A DNA stretch of 33,991 nucleotides from NCBI GenBank assembly GCA_903642295.1, contig CAHJWO010000009.1, positions 1 through 33,991 on the forward strand, given 5' to 3'. Below, piece after piece: positions 7,321 through 19,000 of the stretch. Source of the DNA: PVC group bacterium (GTDB taxonomy: Bacteria > Verrucomicrobiota > Verrucomicrobiia > Chthoniobacterales > SZAS-18). The notes below the pieces were generated by a model. That model made no database searches, had not been told where the DNA came from, and was given only the letters and a program-made list of their open reading frames with translations. The position numbers and the translations under genes were made by a program. Numbering within the stretch: position 1 is the stretch's first letter; every line of letters begins with the position of its first letter.

Positions 7321-10300
7321 ATGAAGACCGTCTTTTGCGCTCCCCTGCGCCTGTTGATCGTCGCCGTGTTGCTGACCCTCGGCGCGGCGTCCGCACGGGC
7401 CGAGGCGATGTTGCAGTATTTCAACACGCCGTGGAACGAGATCACCGCCAAGATGCCCGAACTGGCCGAGGCGGGGTATGATTCCATCTGGGTGCCGCCC
7501 CCGACCAAGGCGGGCGGCGGGCTGTCGGTCGGCTACGATCTTTTTGATCCGTTCGATCTCGGCAGCAAAGACCAGAAAGGCTCGGTGAGCACCTTTTACG
7601 GGACGGAGGCGGATCTTCTGCGTCTGGTCGAGACCGCGCACCGGTTCGGGATCCGCGTCTATCTTGACAACGTCATGAACCACCGGGGGTTCGACGTGCC
7701 GGGGTACAATGCCGCGACGCCGATTGATTTTTATCCGGGAATGCTGCCCGAGGATTTTCATTTGCAGGTGACGGCGGACGGGTTTTACCGGAACTGGCCG
7801 GGAATCAGCGATTACAGCAACCAGTTCCAGGTGTGGAACCTGAGCACGTCCAGCCTGATGGACGTGGCACAGGAGCCGGGGCCGACCAACGTTAACTTCG
7901 GGACGAACCAGGGGGACACGCATCCGAAGATCAAGTTTGTCCGGCACCCGAATAACCCCGAATACTATTGTTATAAGCCGGATGGGACCTATGTCGGTTT
8001 CGGGACGGCGAACGGGATCACCACAGCGATCCTGGCGGCGAACCCGGACTTTTATGGGGAGTACGTGCAGGATTACCTCGCGCGGGCGGCGCGGTGGGAG
8101 ATCGACCGGACGAAAGCGGACGGATTGCGGCTGGATGCGGTCAAGCACGTGCGGGATGATTTTTTCGGCGCGGAATACGGGTCGGATAAGAATGGTTCCA
8201 GTTATGGGTATCTGGGGCAGGTGTCGCAGCAATTCAAACTGACGCGCGGGTTCAGCGATACGAATTACCGCGACACGACTTTCAACACGGAACTGCCGCG
8301 CGACGACGCGATGTATTTCGGCGAACATCTGGGCGGGACGGCGCAGCAGCCTTACATCGACGCGGGAATGCGGCTGCTCGACAATGCGCTGGTTTCGACG
8401 CTCAACGGCGTATTGTCGTATGGTCCGCTGACGGGTCTGGACCAGCCGGGCGGGGGCGGGATTTCCGGCGGGCCGGGCGTGGCGGTGGGATACGCACAGA
8501 GCGCGGACAACGGGTATGCGAACAAGCGGCAGTTACAGCACGCGTTTTTGCTGACGCGGGCGGGCCTGCCAGTCATTTACACGGACGGGAATCATCAGGC
8601 GGGAACGCTGGGGCAAATCGGGAAACCATTTCCGGCGAATGCGTTCAATAATTTTCTAGGTCAGTATTCGGACGGGCGGCTGCCGAATCTATTGTACATC
8701 CATAATCAGTTCGCGCGCGGGGATCAGATACCGAAGTGGAGCGACACCAACGTGGTGGCCTACGAGCGGCAGGACAAACGCGAGAACGGCAGCATGAGCG
8801 ACGCCAGCGGCACGACGATGCTGTTCCTGATGAACGGTGATAGTTCCAGCGGAGAGAGCCGCGCGATCTCGACCACGTTCCCGGCGGGAAGCTTGTTGTG
8901 GCAGTACGCCACGGGCGCGGCGGACAACGGAGATTCGATGAGCGGATTTTATTACACCGTGCCATCGAACGGGCAGGTAAGTGATCTGGTAATTCCCAAA
9001 GGCGGGTATTTCGCGCTGTCGTGGCGCACGCCGGAGATGCCTGACGTAAATCCCGGCGCTCCCGCCATTTCCATCCTGCAAAACGGCGGGCAGCCGACTG
9101 GGACACTGACCTATGATCGCAAGGACGGGCCGGACGGGGACCCGGCGTTCAATCCTTACGGCGTGGCGGACACGGTGACGACGGATTACAAATATCGCTA
9201 CACCGTGCCGCGCGTGACCTCGGGGGCGAACCTGTCATTCCTGGCGCGCGCGGACGGGTCGGCGGAGAACATTTTGATGGAACTGGACGGCGGGGTGGAC
9301 ATCAACTCGCAGATGGGTCTGGGGCCGCAGAGCGGGGATTTGCGCGACCATCCGCCCGCATTGAACACCGACGTTTATCTGGGCTACGAGCAGATGCAGT
9401 ATGTGCAGCGCGCAACGGAGAAATTCGCGGCGCGGGACGTATCGAGGGATGTGCTGGGTTCGACGGGGGCGGAGACTTACCAGGCGACCATTGGGACGGC
9501 GGGGTTCATGGTGAACAACGGCGCGGGGTACAATCGTTCCACGGGGACGGCGTCGTATGCCTACCATGACCCGGCGGTGGTGGCGTTAGATGGGCAGCCG
9601 GGCGCGACCTTGCAGTTCTATCCCGCGCCGGAGAATGCAGCGGACGCAGCGGTGACGGTATGGCTGAAGACAGCATACCAGAACCAGGTGAACCGGGCGT
9701 TTCTCTATTATACGACCGACGGAGTCACTTACCCGGAAGGGGCAGACGGCTATGCGGCAAACGCGGCGACGAAGGTGATGCAACTCAGTTACCAGCAGCA
9801 CGGCAACAGTGACGGCAGCAACGTAACGGATTGGTGGAAGGTCGCTTTGCCAGCACTGGGAAATGGAACGGTGCTAAGGTACAAGATCGGCGCGTACAAC
9901 ACGACGACGGCAAGCGTATTCCCAAGCAGCCAGGATGCGGTGGCGCTCAAGAAGAAGACCGAAACACGGTTCCAGATCACCGGGTTCAACGCCGCGACGG
10001 TAAGTTACCATCCGCACGATGATTACGGGCTGAGCGTCACCGGACTGAGCGAGGGATTCCACGTGCTGCGGACGCGGCAGTTCCTGAGCCGACTCGGACA
10101 AGCGGCGATTTACAACACGTCGGTGCAGACGTTCTATTATGACACGCAGCCGCCGACGGGGCAGATCGTTTATCCCGCGAATGACGGGGATACCCTGACC
10201 AATTCGCAGTACGGGGCGGTGGTGCGGACCGACCCGAGCGTGACCGAGGTTTGGTACAAGATCCTGGACGGTGACGCGACGAACGATGATTCGGCAACGA

Positions 10301-13300
10301 CGGCCAACAACGGCAACGGCGTGTGGGTGCAGGCAACGCAGTTGACGGCGAATCCGGCGGTTTTGAGCAGCTACCCGAACGAGTGGCGGTTCAATTATGC
10401 GAATGTGCCGTCGAGCGGGACGGCCAGGATCGTCGTGCGGCTGCGGGAATTGTCTTCCGCGTCGATGACGACGGCGGACGCGACTTCGGATAGTTCCACG
10501 GATGCCGCAAACCATTGGACGACGCTGGTGCGTAATGTGAACACGGCGGGTCCGGCGGTGCGGATGTTCGTGGCGTACCCGACGACCGACGGGACGGTGG
10601 TCGACAGCAGTTACGTGATGAAAGTGTGGTTCAGCAAGTCGCTGGCCGATGGGACGACGACGGCGCAACTGCTCAGCCGGTTCCTGATTAAGATCGCCAG
10701 CACGCAGTCGGGGGCACCCGTGAACGGGGTGGTGCAAGGACAGGCGAACTACCATCTCAACTATAATGTCACGAACGACTACGATGAGTTGAGTTATCAG
10801 TTGCCAAACTTGTACAACGGCAGCCCGGATTTTCTGCACACCATTGACGTGACTTACACGCTGGCCGGTTCGCCGACGCTGGAAGCTTTCCGATTGGTGG
10901 AGGCGAAACCCGTGACGGCCATCAAGGACAACATCGTCAATCCGCCAGAGTTCGATGCGGACGGACTGGCGTATCAGATCGTACTGCCGGACGTGGCGAC
11001 GCCCACGGCGGCGCAGCGGTCGATCAACATTCGCGTGGAGACGGACAGCACGGCGACGAACGTGGCGCTGAATTTTACCGCCGGGCAGGGGACGACCACG
11101 CCGAACGCGGGGAACCCGACCACGCAGGGTTCAAGCAAGTTCTGGGATTTTACTTGGTCTAACATCGCGGCGGGAAGTTACACGTTTGTGTCCACCGTAG
11201 CGACGCCCAGCGGAACGGCGACGGCGACCCGTAACGCGACGGTGGTATTCCGGCAGGTTGTTACACCAGTGGCGGGCAAACTGGACAACGACGACGATGG
11301 AATACCGGACGACATCGAGCGTGCGGCGGTGGCGCTGCCGACGACCAGCTCGGAGACCTGGGTGAATGAAGACGTGCTGCGCTACTTTATCTCGGGCAAG
11401 ACGAATCCGCTGAGTCCGGACGGGGACGGGGACGGGTTGTCCGACGGGTTGGAACTGGGGTTGACGAAGCCACTGGCCGATCCGGGCAAGACGGCGGATA
11501 CCAACCCGGCGACCGACACCAACGGCGACGGAACGCCGAATTTCCAGGTGGATCTCGATCCGCCTATTTATAACACGACGGATAATAGCAGCGCGCCTGC
11601 GGGGCAGGATTATAGTTATTACGGATCGTGGCCGTACAATTTGAACAATGCGCGAACGGATCTGATCGCGGGTTCGCAAACCGATCCTACGCGGGCAGAC
11701 ACGGAGGGGGATGGAATCAGCGATGGCGTGGAAGATCTGACCTTCCTGGCGAAGACGGGGACGAATGGAGTGACGATCTATCAAGCGGTTCACAACGGGC
11801 GGGTAGACATCGTGCCGGTGGAGGTTTCAGCGACGGTCCAGACCGTCATTGCGCACCCGCCGACGGTTTATAATACATCGCGGGTGGATCGGGCCAAAGT
11901 GCTGGCGAATTCGCCCAACGCGTTGTGGCTGGAAACCGATCCAAACAATTCGGATTCGGATAACGACGGCTATGGTGACGGGTCGGAGGACGCGAACCAC
12001 AACGGGATCGTCGATCTAGCCATCATTGACCGGAACCAGACGGATACGCAGGGGAATTACAAGGTGCTGGCGGCGTTCACGAGCCCGACGCAAACGGTGA
12101 CGGTGCAGGGGAGTGCGACGAATGGTGTTGCCGGTGCGGCGGGGAACATGCGAGGAAAAAGCGCCAAGCCGCCGACGGTGAAAGCGACAATACCGAGTGC
12201 GACGCCGACGGCGGTGACGTTCAACTACTTGGATTTCTGCGTGCGGTATCTAGAACCGACGGACGGTAAGACCTATGTTTCCACCGCGCTGGACAAGACC
12301 CGGCTCAACAACGTGTTCCGACCCAACGGCGCATTGCGCGCCGATGGACTGGATGTGGTGTGGCTGGAGACCGACCCACGCCGGTTCAGCACGAGCGGGG
12401 ATGGACTGCCGGACGGCTGGAAGATCTCCCACGGGCTGGACCCATTCGACGATGGGGTGGTGGGACATTACAACCTGCGGACAGGGAAGATGATTACCAA
12501 CACCAACAACGGACCGAGCGGCGACCCGGACGGGGATGGGTTCACGAATTTGCAGGAATACCTCAACGGGACGGACCCGACGGTCTCCGACACCGCCGCG
12601 CCGCCGCCGGCGGGGTCCATCACCATCGGACCGATGCCGGCCAGCGCCCAGGTGACCGTTGGTTCCGTGGTCAATGATAAAGCCTTTACCGACTGGACCG
12701 CGAACGACCTGATTGCGTTGTCACCTTACGACGGCGACGGGCCGAATAACGGCGGGTCCGACGTGTACCACGCCTACGACGGATACGATTCTTCGCGCGA
12801 TCTCGCGGCCTTCTACGCGCACGACGGCGGCGACGCGGCGGCGGGCGGCGACGGGAACTTCTACTTCCGGGTGGACGTACATGATTTGAAGGCCTACGCG
12901 GAGCAGGGATATCTGGATATTTATGTGGCGGTGAACGTCGGCAAGGCCGGGAGCGGCGAGCGGCTGCTGCCGGACGACGTGGATACTTTAACTAACATGG
13001 GTTGGAACGCGGTGGTGGCCTGTTATCAGACAAATCAGGGCCGCGTGTACATTGACACGGACCCACTGCATAATACGACCGGATTCAGCCAGAGCCTGAG
13101 CGACGCGCAGTATGGCGTGGTCGCGCGAGACCAGACAGCCGTCAACGGATTCAAGAAATCCTATTACAACGCCGATTTGGATGCCGTGGAGTTTTCCATC
13201 AGCCGACAAGCCTTGCGAGACGCCGGTTGGAACGGATTGGACGCGGCGGATTTACTCTATCAGGTTTACACGACCAAGGACGGCACGTCGGATAATCCCG

Positions 13301-15987
13301 TTGGCGCGGGAAATATCGGTGGTCGGTCGGACATTCGGGATTGCATCTACAATGATTACATCGCCTCGGATTACTATGGAGATCAGGCGAGTATTTCCGG
13401 GCAGAACAGCATCCTGTATAACTGGTGCGGATTGAAAGCGGGCAACGACAAGGGGCGAAAGGTAAAGGTCGTTTCGTTGATTCATGGAAACCAGGCCATC
13501 CAGCCGGGGAGCTACATCCAGGGCCTGATCAATAATAATGCAGGTGCGGGATACTACCGCGCAATGGACGTGCATCAGGCGTACGGTGCGCTGTTCGCCA
13601 TGCACATTACGCCGACGCTGGCATCGGCGATCCAGTGGGCTGCCGCTGACCCGGTGGTAAACGAGCCGTACCGAGATGGCCCGGCGCTCAACGCGCGGGT
13701 GGGGGCGCTGGCGAATGCCGGCGTGCTGGATTTGATCGGCAGCACGTTCTCGGACCACATCATGCCCTATTTTGACACGGGCGTGAACCGTGACAACGTG
13801 GCGCTGGCGAACGAGTTCCTGACGAACATCTATCACGCCGCGCCGTCGTCGCAGGTGTTCTGGACCCCGGAGCAGGTATCCAATCAGGACGTGCTCGACA
13901 AGGTAAGGGACCTGGGATTCGGATACACATTCGTGGACCAGATGCGGCACATCGAAAAGTGGTACGGACGGTCGTCCGCGCTGGGTAGCGACGGCTACCG
14001 GATCAACCGCATCAACGGAACGAATTGCTTTGTCATCAACGACCAGGCCAGCCGTTATATGTTCCAGAACGACGACAACGGTTTGCCGCTGCTACTGCGG
14101 CAGACGCTGGATCAGAAGGCACGCAGTGGACAGCAAGACCAGGTGGTCATCTTGATGAACGACTGGGAAGATTTCGCCGATAAGACCAAAGCGGATGCCT
14201 ACGACAAAAATATCCGCTGGTTGGCGAGTCATCCCTGGGTAGAATTGACGACGCCGGACCAGATCGCCAGCGGGCAAGTGGACCTTTCCATGCCGCCGGA
14301 TGGGCAGGGAGACACTTTCGGGGTGGTGGACCGGGGTACGGGGCAGACCGTCGCACTAACGGCGCAGGATTTCATCGACCATGCGAGTGAGGAAAACTAC
14401 GGGAACTGGTACAACGGGTCCGCCTTGGAGGAGAGCCTCGCGGCGAAGACCTTCAGTCTCCGCACGGGCGTCGCCATGCCGACGGCGTATGGGCTGGAAA
14501 CCAACGTGAACGGCACGGGCGTCGTGAACAACGCGTGGGCCAAAGTAGGGGCGGTTTCGGCGGCGAACGGATTGCTCAAGCTGGCGCGGGGCGTGTTCCA
14601 TGCGTCGCTGTTTGAGACGGCCTTCCACAACAACGCGAACAACGACCTGAGCAAGTTCAGCACGGGGGCTTATATCTACCCTGACACGAGTTACCAGACG
14701 CTGGCCGACTTCTCGGCGGACTCGCAGGCACAGACGCGCGAGGCAGCAATCCTGGCGCGCGTGGACCAGTGGGCCACGGCAGCGGCCGCAGGGCAGTACC
14801 TCGGCGGTGCGGTGGCCGAGCAGGCGGATGTAGACCTCGATGGCGAGCCGGAATACCTGCTGTACAACGACCGGCTGTTTGCCTTGTTCGAGCGAATCGG
14901 AGGACGCATGACGGCAGCCTGGGCTCGGGATTTGGATACGAACCAGACGTTCCAGGTGGCAGGGAATTTCCTGAGCTACGCGGGAACGGCGGACGAGACG
15001 GAAGGTTCGACAAACTTTATCGGCGGCGCACCGGCAGCCTACCGCACGAGCGGGTTCAAGGACTGGTACGCATTGTCAGGCACCGGCACGGGTACGAATC
15101 AATATGTCAACAACCTCTATACCGTGACCGTGGCGGCGGGTGGGACGGGTTGGACGCTGACCAGCTCGGATGGTGCCATTACCAAGACGATCACCCTGGG
15201 CGCGTTGCAAACGCAGTTGGAAGCCAGCTACATACTCGGCGGTGGGTTGACGCAACTTTACGTGCGCTGCGGATTGTCGCCAAACCTGTACGACCTGTTG
15301 CTCCGGGGGCAGGCGGGAATGGCCGGTCCCGTGCTGGATCGCGACGGCGGCGGGGTCAACGTGTTCGATGCAAATTCGTCCAACACCGTGCGCGATTTCG
15401 TGCGTTTCGGGGGCGGCGTTTACAACGCGGCGTACAGCAGCGCGGCGACCGACCGCGACGTGAGTGCCGCGCTGACCACGGTGAACTTGCGCAACCAGGC
15501 CCAGACGCAGCAGGTGGAAATTTACGGTGGTGCGTCGATGAAGTTTGCGCTCGGCTTTCAGACGGGTTCGACGAACACTTACAGCAGCGCGGGCGACGGC
15601 ATCCCGGACTGGTGGAAGCTCAAGTACGGACTGAATCCGACCGGCCCGGCGAGCATCAATGGTCCCAACGGTGACCCGGACGGAGATGGGCGCACGAATT
15701 TGCAGGAGTACCTTTTCGGAACAAACCCGACCGTGGCTGATACGGGAGCACAGGTCACCGAAACACGCGATAGCTCCCGGCGGATTGTGCTGACGTTCCC
15801 GACGATCAAGGACCGCCTCTACAATGTGCAATTCACGAACGCGCTGGGCGCGGCGTTCCAGACCATTGGCGGCGATATCGTCGGCACGGGTGGCACCGTG
15901 AGCCTCGTTGACGACGGGACGTTGACCGGCGTTTCCTCGGCCACAGCCCCGCGCCGCTTCTACCGTTTGCAGGTTCGTCTGCCCTGA
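7321..15987 (+). CDS. Giant secreted alpha-glucan hydrolase: GH13 domain plus GH57-like domain
   Basis: 2888 residues with an N-terminal signal peptide (1-27, ...ASARA). GH13 domain, about 29-570: region I LDNVMNH (D116-H121), region II GLRLDAVKH (nucleophile D272, R270), region III FGEHLGG (acid/base E335); region IV reads QSADN (D396) and lacks the usual His of NHD. Then beta-rich, binding-type regions (about 580-1310), Asp-rich calcium-binding TSP3-like repeats (about 1320-1740: DNDDDGIPDD, DGDGDGLSDG, DPDGDGFTNLQEYLNGTDPT), and a DOMON/glucodextranase-C-like segment (about 1755-1990). Residues about 2050-2390 resemble a GH57 catalytic barrel: SLIHGNQ (H2055), FSDHIMPYF, VFWTPEQ (nucleophile E2184) and MNDWEDFAD (acid D2281). 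Another beta region, a second DPDGDGRTNLQEYLFGTNPT motif and an RRFYRLQV end follow. Predicted role: extracellular starch or alpha-glucan cleavage. First gene of a tight operon. Confidence 0.88.
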   Translation: MKTVFCAPLRLLIVAVLLTLGAASARAEAMLQYFNTPWNEITAKMPELAEAGYDSIWVPPPTKAGGGLSVGYDLFDPFDLGSKDQKGSVSTFYGTEADLLRLVETAHRFGIRVYLDNVMNHRGFDVPGYNAATPIDFYPGMLPEDFHLQVTADGFYRNWPGISDYSNQFQVWNLSTSSLMDVAQEPGPTNVNFGTNQGDTHPKIKFVRHPNNPEYYCYKPDGTYVGFGTANGITTAILAANPDFYGEYVQDYLARAARWEIDRTKADGLRLDAVKHVRDDFFGAEYGSDKNGSSYGYLGQVSQQFKLTRGFSDTNYRDTTFNTELPRDDAMYFGEHLGGTAQQPYIDAGMRLLDNALVSTLNGVLSYGPLTGLDQPGGGGISGGPGVAVGYAQSADNGYANKRQLQHAFLLTRAGLPVIYTDGNHQAGTLGQIGKPFPANAFNNFLGQYSDGRLPNLLYIHNQFARGDQIPKWSDTNVVAYERQDKRENGSMSDASGTTMLFLMNGDSSSGESRAISTTFPAGSLLWQYATGAADNGDSMSGFYYTVPSNGQVSDLVIPKGGYFALSWRTPEMPDVNPGAPAISILQNGGQPTGTLTYDRKDGPDGDPAFNPYGVADTVTTDYKYRYTVPRVTSGANLSFLARADGSAENILMELDGGVDINSQMGLGPQSGDLRDHPPALNTDVYLGYEQMQYVQRATEKFAARDVSRDVLGSTGAETYQATIGTAGFMVNNGAGYNRSTGTASYAYHDPAVVALDGQPGATLQFYPAPENAADAAVTVWLKTAYQNQVNRAFLYYTTDGVTYPEGADGYAANAATKVMQLSYQQHGNSDGSNVTDWWKVALPALGNGTVLRYKIGAYNTTTASVFPSSQDAVALKKKTETRFQITGFNAATVSYHPHDDYGLSVTGLSEGFHVLRTRQFLSRLGQAAIYNTSVQTFYYDTQPPTGQIVYPANDGDTLTNSQYGAVVRTDPSVTEVWYKILDGDATNDDSATTANNGNGVWVQATQLTANPAVLSSYPNEWRFNYANVPSSGTARIVVRLRELSSASMTTADATSDSSTDAANHWTTLVRNVNTAGPAVRMFVAYPTTDGTVVDSSYVMKVWFSKSLADGTTTAQLLSRFLIKIASTQSGAPVNGVVQGQANYHLNYNVTNDYDELSYQLPNLYNGSPDFLHTIDVTYTLAGSPTLEAFRLVEAKPVTAIKDNIVNPPEFDADGLAYQIVLPDVATPTAAQRSINIRVETDSTATNVALNFTAGQGTTTPNAGNPTTQGSSKFWDFTWSNIAAGSYTFVSTVATPSGTATATRNATVVFRQVVTPVAGKLDNDDDGIPDDIERAAVALPTTSSETWVNEDVLRYFISGKTNPLSPDGDGDGLSDGLELGLTKPLADPGKTADTNPATDTNGDGTPNFQVDLDPPIYNTTDNSSAPAGQDYSYYGSWPYNLNNARTDLIAGSQTDPTRADTEGDGISDGVEDLTFLAKTGTNGVTIYQAVHNGRVDIVPVEVSATVQTVIAHPPTVYNTSRVDRAKVLANSPNALWLETDPNNSDSDNDGYGDGSEDANHNGIVDLAIIDRNQTDTQGNYKVLAAFTSPTQTVTVQGSATNGVAGAAGNMRGKSAKPPTVKATIPSATPTAVTFNYLDFCVRYLEPTDGKTYVSTALDKTRLNNVFRPNGALRADGLDVVWLETDPRRFSTSGDGLPDGWKISHGLDPFDDGVVGHYNLRTGKMITNTNNGPSGDPDGDGFTNLQEYLNGTDPTVSDTAAPPPAGSITIGPMPASAQVTVGSVVNDKAFTDWTANDLIALSPYDGDGPNNGGSDVYHAYDGYDSSRDLAAFYAHDGGDAAAGGDGNFYFRVDVHDLKAYAEQGYLDIYVAVNVGKAGSGERLLPDDVDTLTNMGWNAVVACYQTNQGRVYIDTDPLHNTTGFSQSLSDAQYGVVARDQTAVNGFKKSYYNADLDAVEFSISRQALRDAGWNGLDAADLLYQVYTTKDGTSDNPVGAGNIGGRSDIRDCIYNDYIASDYYGDQASISGQNSILYNWCGLKAGNDKGRKVKVVSLIHGNQAIQPGSYIQGLINNNAGAGYYRAMDVHQAYGALFAMHITPTLASAIQWAAADPVVNEPYRDGPALNARVGALANAGVLDLIGSTFSDHIMPYFDTGVNRDNVALANEFLTNIYHAAPSSQVFWTPEQVSNQDVLDKVRDLGFGYTFVDQMRHIEKWYGRSSALGSDGYRINRINGTNCFVINDQASRYMFQNDDNGLPLLLRQTLDQKARSGQQDQVVILMNDWEDFADKTKADAYDKNIRWLASHPWVELTTPDQIASGQVDLSMPPDGQGDTFGVVDRGTGQTVALTAQDFIDHASEENYGNWYNGSALEESLAAKTFSLRTGVAMPTAYGLETNVNGTGVVNNAWAKVGAVSAANGLLKLARGVFHASLFETAFHNNANNDLSKFSTGAYIYPDTSYQTLADFSADSQAQTREAAILARVDQWATAAAAGQYLGGAVAEQADVDLDGEPEYLLYNDRLFALFERIGGRMTAAWARDLDTNQTFQVAGNFLSYAGTADETEGSTNFIGGAPAAYRTSGFKDWYALSGTGTGTNQYVNNLYTVTVAAGGTGWTLTSSDGAITKTITLGALQTQLEASYILGGGLTQLYVRCGLSPNLYDLLLRGQAGMAGPVLDRDGGGVNVFDANSSNTVRDFVRFGGGVYNAAYSSAATDRDVSAALTTVNLRNQAQTQQVEIYGGASMKFALGFQTGSTNTYSSAGDGIPDWWKLKYGLNPTGPASINGPNGDPDGDGRTNLQEYLFGTNPTVADTGAQVTETRDSSRRIVLTFPTIKDRLYNVQFTNALGAAFQTIGGDIVGTGGTVSLVDDGTLTGVSSATAPRRFYRLQVRLP

Positions 15988-16008
15988 CCCCCCAGCGTCT
16001 TTCCCGTC

Positions 16009-19000
16009 ATGCAAACCCACGTATCTATCGTTCATCGCCCACCCCATCGACGGCTCACCATCGCACGGTGGCTCGGCGTGGCGGCCAGCCTGTGGCTTGT
16101 CGTCGCCACGAGCGTTGCCAAGCCGACGGCTACGGTTCAATCAGGGGCCAGCCGCAGCCGCGCAATGCCGGTCACGGCGGCCACGACCCTCACGGTGAAC
16201 GCCTGGCACATCCCGGACGATGCCACCGACCTGGGCGGCATACACATGCGCAATCCAGAGTTCGAATTCGACCAGAGCACGCCGATCACGTTTTACACGG
16301 GTGTGCAAAAATATAGTAATTCCTTCGGCACGGCCAACCAGACGGGCGGGACCCTGTACGTTAGAAAAGCGTCGGCGGCGACGTGGACCGCCGTACCGCT
16401 CGGGTTCTACAGCAACACCGGAAACAACCAATATTGGAAAGCGGCGTACACCTTTTCGACTATCAACGGGTATGGCGCGGACGATGTCATCCAGTATTAC
16501 TTCGCCCTGACCTTTGACGCGACCGGTGGTGGCTCCGCGTCGGTCGGGACCACGTATCTGTACGGTGGCAAGGGTGACGCGGACGGCGGGACCGGGGCGG
16601 GCACGACCGACACCGAATCCGTTGCCCGGGCCAAGCCTTACAGCCTGCGCGACCGGGTGGCGTACGTTTCGCATTCCAACAACCGGATCGTCAACGGCAC
16701 CAACGTGCTGTTCACGTCGGAAGTCGGCTACATCGGCAAAGACGGGACGGCGGCCTCGCAGTGGGCCAACCACGGCGCGCTCTATTACACCACGGACGGC
16801 ACGACGCCGACCGGCAGCCTGGGCATGGCCGGAAACGCGAGCACCACGGTCGTCGCGCTGGCGCTCGACCACACCGGCAACAACAACAGCGCCGCGGGCA
16901 ATTCGATGTTCTGGACCGGCACGGTTAACAACCTGCCGATGTACACGACGATCCAGTATAAGATCGGGTTGTGGCACACGAACAACAACGAGGAGAAATT
17001 CGCGGATTATAACACCAGCGGCACGAACGCGGCCACGTTCAGCTTCAGCATCGGGACGGTCAATGCGCCGACCCTGACCGTCAACGGGGTTTCCGCCGAT
17101 TACACGACGACGCACGTCTTCGTGAATGAAATCGCCAACGACCAGATTCCATTGACGGTTTTGTTCGATCCGGGGGTGGCCACCGTCGATCCCGCGACGG
17201 TGCAGATTTACACAAATCTGAACCGGCGGGATTATGTCTCGCTGCCGTATGTCGATGCGAACGGAATCACCACGGAGGAGGGAATCCAACCGCCGAGCGG
17301 CAGCGTGGTGGGCACGGACGACGCGCACTATTACAAAGCCTACCCGATGGCGGCGGGGGCGGGCGGGAGCGGTTATCAACTCACGCTGAACGCGACGAAG
17401 ACCGGCGCGTACCGCCTGACGGCGCGCTACAAGCTGGCGTCGAGCACGTCGCCCAATCTGAACCCGTGGGTGTACTATACATCCGGTGGACGGCGCGACC
17501 ACGCGGTGGTCGTCTCGCCCGGCCAGGCGCGCGACATCCAGTTGTACGAACTCGACACGCTGAACATCGACGCCACCGGCGACCAGCCCGCCCAGCGCAG
17601 CACGTTTCCCGATCTGGCGGACAATTCCAAGCGGTGGAACCTGAATTACCTGAAGAACCTCGGGTGCAACTGGCTGTGGTTTCAGCCGATCCATCCCAAC
17701 GGCATCGACGGGCGGCAGACCGACCCGAACACGAATCTTCCGTACAACGTGGGCAGCCCCTACGCGGTGAAGAATTTCTTCGAGGTTATGCCACTGATGG
17801 GCAAGAGTTTTCCCGGCACGACCGATCCGGCCTCCAACGATCCCACACCGGTCGCGCCGACTGACGCCGGCTATGCCAACAGTCCGCGCGGAAAGGCGAA
17901 ACAGGATTTTGCGAACTTCGTCGCGGCGGCGGACAACGCAGGCGTGGGGATCATGCTCGATGCGCCGTTCAACCACACGTCATACGATACGGAACTCGGC
18001 GTGAACGGGGTGAATGATTTCGCGCCGTCCAACGGGGCGACCTACACGTCGCAAACCCGCAATTCAGAGGCACGGTTCTTCTCGCTGAGCGGGAATTACG
18101 CCGCGCGGGCGTCGGGTGCGTCGAACATCGCGGTCGCGCCGGATCGCGGGGATTTCGGCAAGTTCGGGGATACGTATGACATTTATTTCGGGACGTATTC
18201 CGCGCTGGTGGACGTGAACCCCGCCGACAATGGAAATTACTCCAACGAGGGTGACCAGTTCTTCGGATATTTCGGCAGCAGCCCCTACCCGAACGGCGAC
18301 CCGTATTGGAACAGCGTGGATTTTACCCTCGGTGGAGTCGGTAATAACCTCACGCGCAACGTCTGGCGCTATTTCGCCAACTATATTCCGTATTGGCTCG
18401 GGCAGACCGGCCACGGCGACGCGAACGGCGTGCCCTATCGCAACAGCACGAACGTGGATGTTAGCGGAAGGCTGACGGAGGACAGCAAAGGCATCGACGG
18501 CTTGCGCGCGGACTTCGGCCAGGGGCTGCCGCCGCAATGCTGGGAGTACATCATCAACGTCGCGCGCTCCTACAAGTGGAATTTTGTGTTCATGACGGAA
18601 TCGCTCGACGGCGGCGCGGTGACCTACCGCTCGAACCGGCATTTCGACATCCTCAACGAGAACATCGTGTTCCCGTTCCAGAGCGCGACGACGGCCCAGG
18701 ATTACCGGAACATCTTCGAGGGGCGGCGCTCGTCCTACGGCCAGAGCCTCGTGTTGATGAACTCCACCTCGCACGACGAGGCCAACTATGCCGACCCTTA
18801 CCAGGCTTTGATCCGCTACATGGTCGCCGGGACGGAGGACGGCGTGCCCATGATCTTCTACGGGCAGGAAAACGGCATTTCGGCTGCCTTCGGGTTCGAT
18901 CACTTCGAGACAAATTTCGGCAAGCAGATCCCGAGCTTCAAGCAATTCAACTCGCTCGGTCCGATCTTGGGTAACCGGACTTACGCACTGGACCAGCTTT

